A stretch of 64,000 bases of DNA, taken from assembly GCF_025460805.1 (NCBI RefSeq), contig NZ_JAMXFJ010000011.1:121793-185792 (forward strand). The letters are read 5' to 3'. This DNA comes from Microvirga sesbaniae. GTDB taxonomy: Bacteria > Pseudomonadota > Alphaproteobacteria > Rhizobiales > Beijerinckiaceae. Numbering within the stretch: the stretch's first letter is position 1; each line of letters begins with the position of its first letter. The translations under genes were made by a program, and so were the position numbers. This document shows positions 17,555-25,096 of the stretch, piece by piece. Below the pieces are notes generated by a model, which was not told the DNA's origin, did no database searches, and saw only the letters and a program-made list of their open reading frames with translations.

Positions 17555-17816
17555 CGCCGGTCCTCCTCGAAGATCCCATGCCTTGTTATGCCTTTGGGCA
17601 CCTACGACGTGATCATAGCGCAGCTTGCCACCGGGCCGATGACCTATGTTAGAGCCTGAACGATGTCCTCCGCCTCGGTATGGTCGCGACCCGGTCAGGC
17701 AGAGTGCCGTCTCATGGTTGAGCTATCCGCTTCGGCCGCTCGCACCTCCAGCCTGTCTCCGCCTGCCCGGCCGTTCAGAGATCCGGCCAGTTTGGAGGTT
17801 TGGGCAGCCTCAGTGA

Positions 17817-18860
17817 TCAATACTCCGGCACGAGCCGCTCCTCAAGCAGCGGAATATCCATGTGGCAGGACAGTCCCTCAGGGTCATAGGCGATGCTGAT
17901 GGTTGCGCGGCACTGATGGGTCAGCACCCGATGCAGCAACGTCGAGCCAAAGCCCTTTCGCCGCGGCTGCTCGACTGGCGGGCCGCCCCGCTCCACCCAC
18001 CCGATGGCAAGCCGGCGCCCTGCTTCCAAATTCCGGACCGTCCAAGCCACAGAGATCTGCCCGCCTGGAACCGACAGGGCTCCGTGCTTGGCGGCATTTG
18101 TCGTCAGCTCATGCACGGCCATGCCGATCGGCACGGCCAGATCGGCCGAGAGCTCCACCGGCGGCCCGTCAAGGGTGATCCGCCGCTGCGCTCCATCGTC
18201 GTAATGGGCCAGCTCGTTCCTGAACATCTCGATCAATGGCGCCGTCTGCCAATAATCCTCGGTCAGAAGGTTGTGGGTGTTGGCAAGGGAGACGATCCGA
18301 TCCGCGAACGAATGGTAGAATTCCTTTACGGAGTGCGTGGAGCGGGCTGTGGCCCCGAGAAGCCCCTGCACCGTGGCAAGGGTATTCTTGACCCGGTGAT
18401 GCAGCTCGCGGATGAGCAGGGCCTGACGTTCGTGCGTTCGCTGCCGCTCCCGGAGATGCGCCTCCACCTCCCTCTGCCGCTGCCTTGCCCGCAGCGCCGA
18501 GCGAATGGCGTTCACGAGAACGGCCGGATGGAACGGCCGCTCCAGGATCGTGACGTTCCCAAGCAATGCCGTCAGGTGCTCGACCGGCTCGCCACCGCGA
18601 TGGGTGAGCAGGATGAAGGGAAAGTCGGACCAGGGCGGCTGCAACTTGACCCAATCGGCCAGCTCCCGCCGGTCGGCACTGAGCAGCGCCTCCTCCGTGA
18701 TGACCGCACAGGCTGACCCGTTCAATCCTGCAACGAGCGCCTCCAGGCTGAGGCAGATCGTGGCCTGGATCCCGACCTCGCCGAGGATGGCCTGTGCCAC
18801 GGTGCCATCCCGCCCGTGCGGGGCGAGGATCAGCACGGACACCTCATCGGCCTGCGTCAT
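17817..18860 (-). CDS. HWE histidine kinase with degenerate receiver domain
   Basis: The 347-residue protein begins with a receiver-like domain (about 7-125). It has a lysine-less FILLTHRG strand, and at the usual phospho-acceptor strand it reads CAVITEEAL instead of an Asp, so it is probably a pseudo-receiver. The kinase core follows a short coiled coil (HLRERQRTHERQ). The H-box is RELHHRVKN with His155, and the ATPase part has VHELTTNAAKHGALS and the W-x-E motif WVERGGP. ATG at 18860 overlaps the stop of the KaiC-like gene by 17 nt, implying translational coupling. The kinase is therefore likely to act with the KaiC-like ATPase. The longer in-frame start at 18905 is less likely. Confidence 0.9.
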   Translation of the reverse strand: MTQADEVSVLILAPHGRDGTVAQAILGEVGIQATICLSLEALVAGLNGSACAVITEEALLSADRRELADWVKLQPPWSDFPFILLTHRGGEPVEHLTALLGNVTILERPFHPAVLVNAIRSALRARQRQREVEAHLRERQRTHERQALLIRELHHRVKNTLATVQGLLGATARSTHSVKEFYHSFADRIVSLANTHNLLTEDYWQTAPLIEMFRNELAHYDDGAQRRITLDGPPVELSADLAVPIGMAVHELTTNAAKHGALSVPGGQISVAWTVRNLEAGRRLAIGWVERGGPPVEQPRRKGFGSTLLHRVLTHQCRATISIAYDPEGLSCHMDIPLLEERLVPEY

Positions 18861-20361
18861 TGTCGGTCTCACGCTCCTCAAGAAGCGAGGCGCGCTGGCC
18901 CTCAAACGTCGGTACGCCTGTCAACACACCCCGGAACTGCTCCAATCGATCACCAACGCGCAAACCCTGGCTGTCGATCCGGAACTCCCGGATCGTGTCC
19001 TCGTGCGCGCCGGTGCGCCGCTTGACCACCGATAGCGCCCGCAGGATGCGGCCGTTGGCCTCGAAGAAGCGCAGAAGCACCACCGCATCGCTCAGGTAGG
19101 TCAGGTCGACCGGTGAGACCATCTGGCCGACCATCCCGTGCTGGGCCAGGATCAGGATCGTGACCACGCCCTGCTGGTTCAGATAAGTGAGCAGTTCGTG
19201 CATCTGGAGCACGATGAAGGGCTGCTCCGGCATGGCATTCAGGTATCCGGTCAGGCTGTCGATCACGACGACCTTCGCGCCCCCTTGTTCGACAGCTTCC
19301 CGCACCCGGCCGGCGAACTCGCCGGGCGAGACGTCGGCCGGGTCGATCTGCTCGATGCGCAGCCGTCCGGATTCCACATGAGGCCCGAGGTCGAAGCCGA
19401 CACCCTTTGCCCGCTGCATCAGGATGCCCATGGTCTCATCGAAGCTGATCATGAGAGCGGGTTCGCCGCGCTCCAGGGCCGCCCAGAGATAGCCGAGCGC
19501 CAGCGTGGACTTGCCCGCGCCCGAGGGGCCGATCACGAGAGTGCTCGTGCCCCGGCTCAGGCCGCCACCGAGAAGGGCATCCAGTTCGACGATGCCGCTG
19601 GGGATCGGCTCGAATGCGAACGCGGCATGATGATCGGCAGCCGCGAGGCGCGGGAAGATCCGCAGACCACCGCGCTCGATGATGAGATCGTGATACCCGC
19701 CCCGGAACGCCGTGCCGCGCATCTTCGTCACGCTGAGCCGCCGCCGTTCCGACCCATAGGCCGGGACAACCTGCTCGAGGCGGATCACCGCATGGCTGAT
19801 CGAATGCAGGTTGAGGTCATCCTGCTCGGACGTGAGATCGTCGAGCATCAGGACGGTGGCGTCGTTGAGCAGGAAATAGCTCTTCAACGCCAGAACTTGC
19901 CGCCGATAGCGCAGGGAGCCTTGGGACAGGAGTCGGATCTCCGACAGCGAGTCGAATACGACCCGGCTGGGCTTGACCCGCTCGATCTCCGCCAGCGCCA
20001 TCTGCACCGTCTCGCCGAGCTCCAGGTCCGAGGAGTAGACAAGGCTCTGCTGCTGCTTGGGATCGAGGCTCAGCTCCGGCGGCACCAGCTCGAAGATCTC
20101 GATGCCCTCCAGGTCCCAGCCATGGCGGGAGGCGACGGACAGGAGTTCGCGCTTGCTCTCGGACAACGTGATGTAGAGGCAGGCCTCGCCCTGCCGGGCG
20201 CCGGCCATCAGGAACTGCATCCCCAGAGTCGTCTTGCCGGAGCCCGGCCGTCCCTCGATCAGGTGGGCCCGGTTGGCGGCATACCCGCCAGCCAGGATGT
20301 CGTCGAGGCCAGGGATCCCTGTCGTGATCGGGGCGGCATCGGAAGGAAGTGGAAGCGTCAT
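18844..20361 (-). CDS. KaiC-like double-domain RecA-fold ATPase
   Basis: The 505-residue protein has two KaiC domains. CI has Walker A GRPGSGKT at 37-44. CII has Walker A GPSGAGKS at 278-285 and ends with the KaiC-like tail TGAHEDTIREFRI. Each domain has only one glutamate where cyanobacterial KaiC has paired catalytic glutamates (YITLSE, MISFDE). No KaiA or KaiB gene is nearby. KaiC homologs without a full clock are common in Alphaproteobacteria and often sit next to histidine kinases and receivers. ATG at 20361 has AAGGA nine bases before it and is preferred over a 43-residue basic extension. The 17-nt overlap with the HWE kinase gene argues for one signalling module. Whether it cycles its phosphorylation is unknown. 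Confidence 0.9.
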   Translation of the reverse strand: MTLPLPSDAAPITTGIPGLDDILAGGYAANRAHLIEGRPGSGKTTLGMQFLMAGARQGEACLYITLSESKRELLSVASRHGWDLEGIEIFELVPPELSLDPKQQQSLVYSSDLELGETVQMALAEIERVKPSRVVFDSLSEIRLLSQGSLRYRRQVLALKSYFLLNDATVLMLDDLTSEQDDLNLHSISHAVIRLEQVVPAYGSERRRLSVTKMRGTAFRGGYHDLIIERGGLRIFPRLAAADHHAAFAFEPIPSGIVELDALLGGGLSRGTSTLVIGPSGAGKSTLALGYLWAALERGEPALMISFDETMGILMQRAKGVGFDLGPHVESGRLRIEQIDPADVSPGEFAGRVREAVEQGGAKVVVIDSLTGYLNAMPEQPFIVLQMHELLTYLNQQGVVTILILAQHGMVGQMVSPVDLTYLSDAVVLLRFFEANGRILRALSVVKRRTGAHEDTIREFRIDSQGLRVGDRLEQFRGVLTGVPTFEGQRASLLEERETDNDAGR

Positions 20362-20665
20362 GGGCTGTCCTTGTGGGCGCAGGCTTGCGATCGAGGCTTG
20401 GGCTGCGGGCTGACCGCCGCTTCGGCGTCGTCGCGCATGCGCGCTGTCTTGTTCAAACTCGTCCCGACCAGAAGTCGACCGTTCCGGCAAGAGGTCGCTT
20501 CGATGATTTGGCGGGGAGTTCCGTCATAAGCTTATGTGTCCTTGTAGACAGAAACAGCCATGAGCGTCTGTCCACTTGTGAACACAGGCCTCACAAAAGT
20601 TCACAATTGAACGTAAGCTGAACCTGCGCGTTGGACGGCCATAGCCGGTGGAGGAACAACGCCCG

Positions 20666-21475
20666 ATGCAGCCTGCCATGATCCCGTCGCGCCTCAGGGA
20701 GAGGATCGCCAGCAACAACCTCTTGAGTGCGCTCAAGCCGGAAGATCTGGCCATCGTGGCCCCTTCGCTCCAGGAATGGGAGGGTGAGGCGGGAGCTCGA
20801 TTGTACCAGCCCGGGGATGAGGTCAGGTTCGTGTACTTCCCGTGCGGCCCGAGCCTGGTGTCCTTCGTGGTCGAGCTTGAGGATGGTCTCACGGTCGAGA
20901 CGGCCTTGATCGGACGCGAGGGGGCGGTGGGCGGAATCGTGAGCCAGGGACGGCTCCCCGCCTTTGCCCGCTCCGAGATCCAGTTCCCCGGTCCGTTCCT
21001 GCGCCTGTCCACGGCGGATCTCGAGGAGTTCGAAACCCGATCGCCGAGCCTGCGGCACCTGTTCGCCCGCTACGCCGACTGCATGCTGGCGCAGGTGTTC
21101 CAGTCGGTGGCGTGCAATGCGGTCCACACGATCGAGCAGCGCACGGTGAAATGGCTACTGGCCGCCATCGATCGCACGGGCGATCATGACATCCCGCTGA
21201 CACAGGAGCAGTTGGCCAGCATGATGGGCGTCGGCCGCAGCTACGTCAGCCGGGTCATCCAGTCCCTAAAACGCCGGCACCTGCTGGAGACCCGCAGGGG
21301 CGGCCTGCGGGTCCGCGACCTGGACAGCTTGGATGCCTTGTCGTGCGGCTGCAATCATGCCCTGCGCCGCCATTTCGATCAGGTGCTGGCGGGCGTCTAT
21401 CCAACGGTCGAGGACAGTACGGCTCAAAAGGCGCAAGCCGGCAGCAAACGCCCTGGATCCCGGATGAGGGCCTGA
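20666..21475 (+). CDS. Crp/Fnr-family transcriptional regulator
   Basis: The 269-residue protein has a cyclic-nucleotide-binding-like beta-roll (about 20-140) and a C-terminal winged helix (about 160-235) with QEQLASMMGVGRSYVSRVI as the recognition region. The Fnr cysteine cluster is absent, and the cAMP-binding RxS motif is not evident. It belongs with the numerous Crp-Fnr paralogs of methylobacteria whose ligand is unknown. ATG at 20666 lies ten bases after GGAGGA; a GTG at 20648 is possible. It is divergent from the KaiC-like operon with about 300 bases between starts, so it may control that operon (inference). Confidence 0.88.
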   Translation: MQPAMIPSRLRERIASNNLLSALKPEDLAIVAPSLQEWEGEAGARLYQPGDEVRFVYFPCGPSLVSFVVELEDGLTVETALIGREGAVGGIVSQGRLPAFARSEIQFPGPFLRLSTADLEEFETRSPSLRHLFARYADCMLAQVFQSVACNAVHTIEQRTVKWLLAAIDRTGDHDIPLTQEQLASMMGVGRSYVSRVIQSLKRRHLLETRRGGLRVRDLDSLDALSCGCNHALRRHFDQVLAGVYPTVEDSTAQKAQAGSKRPGSRMRA

Positions 21476-22113
21476 GACCCCAGGTTGAATGACGGCCGCT
21501 CGGGCAGCACATCCGGAAATTGTCCCTGTTGCCGTGATTGAAGCCCTCGGTGACGCAGAATAGCCATCGGCTCGCCCCGGCCATGGTCTTAAATGAGGCA
21601 TCGGCGACTTGTGTTGCACAGGCGTCGGCGGCTGAGAGCCCCGTGCTCCCGCCTGTCGAGCGGAGCGCACACATGCCTCTTCCGATTGATCCAACCGACA
21701 ATGAAACCGTGATCAGGGAAGTGTAGGCCGCACGCGTCCTTGCGCATGTCCGGATGATGCTGTCCCGGCTGAAGTCCCGCATCGCCGAGCATCCATCGAA
21801 GGCACCATAATTCCGATCCGCCCGTGTGGACCGCAGGTCTGGAGCGCAGCCGCGGCCTTGCCTCAGACCTTCAGTCCGCTGACATCGAACGGGTCTTCGG
21901 GCGGAACGTGGTCGCGGGGATAAACGGCCTCGCCAGAAGCTTGCGGGCCAAGGCCAACTGCTCCCGGCAGCGCCGTAGGCGGCCCTGATGGTCGCCCTGC
22001 TGCCGGCCCTCTCGCACAGCCCCTTCCCGAGTCCGAGGACTAGACCTTGGGGCCACTTGCCGAGAAGGTGTCTATCGAACGGGAGAATGCCTCACCGCCC
22101 ATACCTATGGCTT
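21476..22113. other. Intergenic stretch without a convincing gene
   Basis: About 640 bases follow the Crp/Fnr gene. A 62-codon frame at 21538-21726 (+) and a 61-codon frame at 21871-22056 (-) are open, but neither has a good ribosome-binding site or known family. Short protein-like tails on the minus strand near 21880 and 22040-22110 may be remains of older genes. Confidence 0.35.
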
Positions 22114-22308
22114 TCAATCGCCAAGGTTCCAGTTCCGCCAGGATCGGCATCGCCCTGTCCGATCGTTCTGGATGGTGGTGGCAATGGCGGCAAGATGTTT
22201 CCGCGTCTGCTTCAGGTTCCCGCGAACTTGTTCGCGGAGGCGCTTGGTATCGCAGATCGCGGCATCGGCACGGGTGAGGAGGTTGGCGGTTTCGGTATCC
22301 ATCCGCAT
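22114..22308 (-). CDS. Small helical hypothetical protein
   Basis: The 64-residue product is mostly one amphipathic helix (ETANLLTRADAAICDTKRLR followed by a second basic helix) and may form a coiled coil. The family is unknown. I chose the ATG giving MRMDTETANLL, with GGGAGAGG upstream; a longer start at 22362 is open. It reads away from the next gene pair. Confidence 0.45.
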   Translation of the reverse strand: MRMDTETANLLTRADAAICDTKRLREQVRGNLKQTRKHLAAIATTIQNDRTGRCRSWRNWNLGD

Positions 22309-22536
22309 ATCATTCCACGTCCTCTCCCGGGTCGCATTCACCTGGATGAACCCGCACCCCAATCACAGAGGCGCCTACGGGTTCAGAGCAGCTAGTGATA
22401 GCCGTACTCTGCGCCGGTCGGGTTCGGAAATCCAAGGGAGGCTGGGAGTCGCCGAACTCATTGATGAAATGCGAGAGTTTCTCGATCAGGACAGGAGGCT
22501 ATTGCCGTTGAACCGTCGCGATCTACAAAGCAGGCC

Positions 22537-22722
22537 ATGAAAACCGCATCGGAATACAGGAAACACGCCGAGGAGTGCCGGGTGCTTGCCAAGCAGGTGC
22601 CCGAGGGGGAGCAGTGCAACCAGCTTCTGGAGATGGCTAGGACGTGGGACAATCTGGCTATCGAGCGGGAGAGGCTAGTCCGCAACCATCCGGAACTCGA
22701 TACCTCCAAGAGCCCGACGTAG
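22537..22722 (+). CDS. Small conserved hypothetical protein (YRKHAEECR type)
   Basis: The 61-residue helical protein shows the pattern YRKHAEECRVLAKQ, then EGEQCNQLLEMARTWDNLA. I know this pattern from very many short rhizobial and methylobacterial proteins of unknown function. The sequence ends at the stop that directly touches the GTG of the next gene, so the two are translated as a unit. No catalytic motif is present. It probably forms a two-helix hairpin. Confidence 0.7.
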   Translation: MKTASEYRKHAEECRVLAKQVPEGEQCNQLLEMARTWDNLAIERERLVRNHPELDTSKSPT

Positions 22723-22953
22723 GTGCCCAATCACTTCGAAGAGCGTTGGGAAGGACCGATCCGAGGTCTCCGTCTTCCTCTCACTGCCTGGAAATCCTTG
22801 GAGGACGACGGCATCAAGACCCTTGATCAACTTCGGGCGGTTGCAGATCGGCTCGAACGCCTCCCCGGGATCGGCCCCAAGACGGTCCAGGTGGTCCGCA
22901 AGGAACTCGGCCGCGTATCGGCCTCTGAAGGGCACTCCGCAGGCCAGGATTGA
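22723..22953 (+). CDS. Helix-hairpin-helix small protein
   Basis: The 76-residue protein starts at GTG immediately after the preceding stop codon. Residues about 22-62 form a helix-hairpin-helix fold (LDQLRAVADRLERLPGIGPK followed by TVQVVRKEL), similar to the C-terminal domain of RNA polymerase alpha and to HhH DNA-binding units. A role in non-specific DNA or RNA polymerase contact is possible but unproven. The coupling with the 61-residue gene suggests they act together. Confidence 0.6.
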   Translation: MPNHFEERWEGPIRGLRLPLTAWKSLEDDGIKTLDQLRAVADRLERLPGIGPKTVQVVRKELGRVSASEGHSAGQD

Positions 22954-22983
22954 AGTCCCGAATTCCCGATAGCGGGGCATTAT

Positions 22984-23035
22984 GGAACATGGACTCGGAC
23001 GGGAGAACTGCTCCGGGAAGGTCCGGAGTGGGTCA
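22984..23035 (+). repeat. 52-bp inverted repeat, left copy
   Basis: These 52 bases are the reverse complement of 62115-62166 with only two mismatches (50/52). The copy lies about 205 bases before the left tRNA-like element. The right copy has the same order relative to its own tRNA-like element, so both loci share two separate conserved blocks. Confidence 0.8.
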
Positions 23036-23239
23036 CGACCGGTCTACCAGCGTGACTGTTTGAAGGTCGGTTCGTAACCAGATTGCGGACCTTCGGCCAC
23101 CCAACTCGAAGTGAGTCAGGTCGCGATGAGGTGCTCAATGTTCGTCCGCTGTTGCCCGTGGTGTTACCCAAAGGAAACGATGGCGAGGGGCTACGGCCAC
23201 AGAAAAACTATAAAATCCTTGCCGGTTAGGGGATTGGAG

Positions 23240-23342
23240 TGGTGAGCGCGCTGGGACTCGAACCCAGGACCCTCTGTTCAAAAGTCAGAGGTTCTCTGCT
23301 CAAGCGATGTTGGGCAACTCGTCTATCCAAAACCGCGCGCTC
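23240..23342 (-). pseudogene. tRNA-Lys-like element with abnormal D region
   Basis: On the minus strand, GAGCGCG (5') pairs perfectly with CGCGCTC (3'), followed by A and an encoded CCA. The T arm (CTGGG/CCCAG with loop TTCGAGT) is canonical. The anticodon arm reads TCTGA-CTTTTGA-ACAGA, which would give UUU but has a closing A-A mismatch. Between acceptor and anticodon stems lie 43 bases instead of about 19, with no proper D arm. Its last 49 bases match the right-hand element at 61785-61833 with two differences. It is probably a tRNA-derived remnant or recombination site. Confidence 0.5.
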
Positions 23343-23626
23343 ACGAGAAGCTCACAAAGCAGTGCGGTTGGTTGGAAAGAGGCGCCGTCCCGGCCTTCAG
23401 AATGGAATGACCTTCGGTCGGCGCGCAATCAGCGTAGGATCGAACACTTCAACCTGATCAACCCAGTCAGGGATCCCAAGACCTGAGACTCGTGACAGAA
23501 GAACATGCCATGGTTCTGTATCGGCATATAGTCGAGGCGATTGCCTTTCCGGGCGACCTCGTGAGTGACGAGGTCGCCCGGAGCATCCTTGAGAGCAGGC
23601 TTGGCCGGCATGCTGCGGGAGCGGCA
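23343..23626. other. Intergenic stretch with a strong hairpin
   Basis: The only clear structure is a perfect stem at 23550-23561 and 23569-23580 (12 bp, arms CGGGCGACCTCG and complement) with a 7-base loop. It lacks a T-run. A 97-codon plus-strand frame from 23492 spans it but overlaps the end of the 23627-24214 gene antisense, and is not convincing. Confidence 0.45.
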
Positions 23627-24214
23627 TCACCGCCTCGTCGATGGGTCCTCCACCACATAGGAGCGGATCCGGGTCCGTCCGTGGCTGAGATCCCGTCGGC
23701 CGGCATCAGATTGCTCCGGAACTCCGGCAGCCCCCTCTTCGCCGCCGGAAGCCGAACGCTCCCCGGTGGTCAGGTTGGCGGCTGATCCGGAGACGACACC
23801 CTCGGCCGACACACCGGACCATCCCGCCGTCCGCCAGGAGTCGGCGCGCTCGTCCATGTCGATGGTGCCTTCGTCATCGAGGATGTCGAGCACGCGCTCA
23901 TACTGCTCATCGCTGGCATCGACCGAGATCAGATAGCCGCCGCGGCTGAGGCCCTCCGCATAGGTGTGCCGGTCTTCGTCCGGCAGAAACCACCCGCCCA
24001 AAGCGCCCCAGAACCCTCCTGGCTCGGGGCGTCGGGCTGCGGCGGGATCGTCGGGCGGATCCCGCTCGTCACCAGGCATGAAGCGAATGATGTCGCGGGA
24101 TACCCCGGCATCCACCAGACGCTCGATCGCATCCTCGGCATCGCTGCGGCTGTCGAAGAAGGCTGTGACCACTTTTCGGGATAATGAAGAACCTGTGGGT
24201 ATGCTGGACGTCAT
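23627..24214 (-). CDS. Stress protein with GSP17M-like N-terminus and cut-off YsnF/DUF2382 end
   Basis: The 195-residue protein opens with a general-stress-protein-17M-like alpha/beta domain (about 10-105). Its pattern is VVTAFFDSRSDAEDAIERLV, then GGYLISVDASDEQYERVLDIL. The last residues RTRIRSYVVEDP look like the beginning of a DUF2382 (YsnF/AvaK) domain, which should run on for about 100 residues, but a stop follows after four residues. It is therefore likely truncated at the rearranged boundary near 23627. ATG at 24214 has an excellent GAGGAGG upstream. It sits beside another stress gene. Confidence 0.75.
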   Translation of the reverse strand: MTSSIPTGSSLSRKVVTAFFDSRSDAEDAIERLVDAGVSRDIIRFMPGDERDPPDDPAAARRPEPGGFWGALGGWFLPDEDRHTYAEGLSRGGYLISVDASDEQYERVLDILDDEGTIDMDERADSWRTAGWSGVSAEGVVSGSAANLTTGERSASGGEEGAAGVPEQSDAGRRDLSHGRTRIRSYVVEDPSTRR

Positions 24215-24492
24215 TGATCTGTTTCCTCCTCGTTGGTGACCAAGCCATCCGAGGCTCACATTCCTGCGGCCAAGGCTTGGTTCGCGGCAAAGGGCCTCCT
24301 CAACGTCACGCGGGACGACAAGTTCGGCCCCTTCCCTCGGCTGTTCGATCGGAAGCTCATGGCGGCAGCGGTTACCTTCAGCTCAGGATGCTGCTTGGGC
24401 ATAGACTTGGCCGGCTTGCAGCGATCTGGTCTATGGCCGACGTGCGTTCATGCAGCAGGTCGGCCCAAAGCTAGGCGGTAGTCTCGGAACAC

Positions 24493-24756
24493 CTACAGGG
24501 AAGAGCGGCTGCGACCTGCTACGGCATGGTAGATCACAAGGACAACGATTGCTCCGATGATGGCAACCACCATGCTCCAGAGATTGAAGCCGGTCACGCC
24601 GACATGCCCGACGGCATTGAAGATGAAGCCGCCAACCACGGCTCCGACGATGCCGAGCACAATGTCGAGGACAACGCCCTCGCCCGATTTGTTCACGATT
24701 TTGCTTGCGATGAAGCCTGCGATGAGGCCGAGAACCAGCCAGCCGATGATCGACAT
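24493..24756 (-). CDS. GlsB/YeaQ/YmgE family stress membrane protein
   Basis: The 87-residue protein is nearly all membrane helices. It has the family pattern IIGWLVLGLIAGFIASKI, a glycine-rich second helix (LDIVLGIVGAVVGGFIFN) and a third helix ending before a basic tail. The family (transglycosylase-associated in old annotations) responds to acid and general stress; its mechanism is unknown. ATG at 24756 has GGGAG upstream; the longer frame to 24831 is unlikely. A stress-type promoter lies just upstream (24784-24808). Confidence 0.9.
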   Translation of the reverse strand: MSIIGWLVLGLIAGFIASKIVNKSGEGVVLDIVLGIVGAVVGGFIFNAVGHVGVTGFNLWSMVVAIIGAIVVLVIYHAVAGRSRSSL

Positions 24757-24783
24757 GCCACACTCCCGCACTGTCTCAGAATC

Positions 24784-24808
24784 AACGGTGACGCTTGAAA
24801 AGAGTTCG
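24784..24808 (-). promoter_or_regulatory. Possible EcfG-type promoter for the GlsB-like gene
   Basis: On the minus strand, CGAAC is followed after 16 bases by CGTT, one mismatch from GGAAC-N16/17-CGTT, ending about 28 bases before the GlsB-family ATG. Position, spacing and gene type fit the alphaproteobacterial general stress response. Confidence 0.45.
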
Positions 24809-25096
24809 AGTGGTGCCTTGGAATGCCCCATCCGTCAGCCCATGCGGTGCCGGGCTTAGCCTTGGAGTGTGGCCTGGTCAGGTTGGCTCTCCAGCCTTGA
24901 GCTGTCCCTCTCCTGCTTCATCAGTTCCCACTCGGACCGGCAGCAGCCTTCCCAGTCTGATGATGGAGCCGATGCACCATGGCTGCCTCAGCCCCGCTCC
25001 GTCGCGCTTCCAACCACCGCCCGCCCAAAATGCGTAAGTGGGGCAGTTTCGGGGCGAGGGACTCCTCCGGGGCGGCATTCATGATTCAATCCAGGC

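Noticed and set aside
19138..20529. 463-codon plus-strand frame across the KaiC-like gene
   Set aside because: The minus strand encodes both KaiC Walker motifs in a continuous frame; the plus product is His/Arg/Gln-rich noise.
23239..23457. Small ORF starting VSALGLEPRTL, and its twin near 61796-61999
   Set aside because: This peptide is the well-known false translation of a tRNA 3' end; the DNA is the tRNA-like element.
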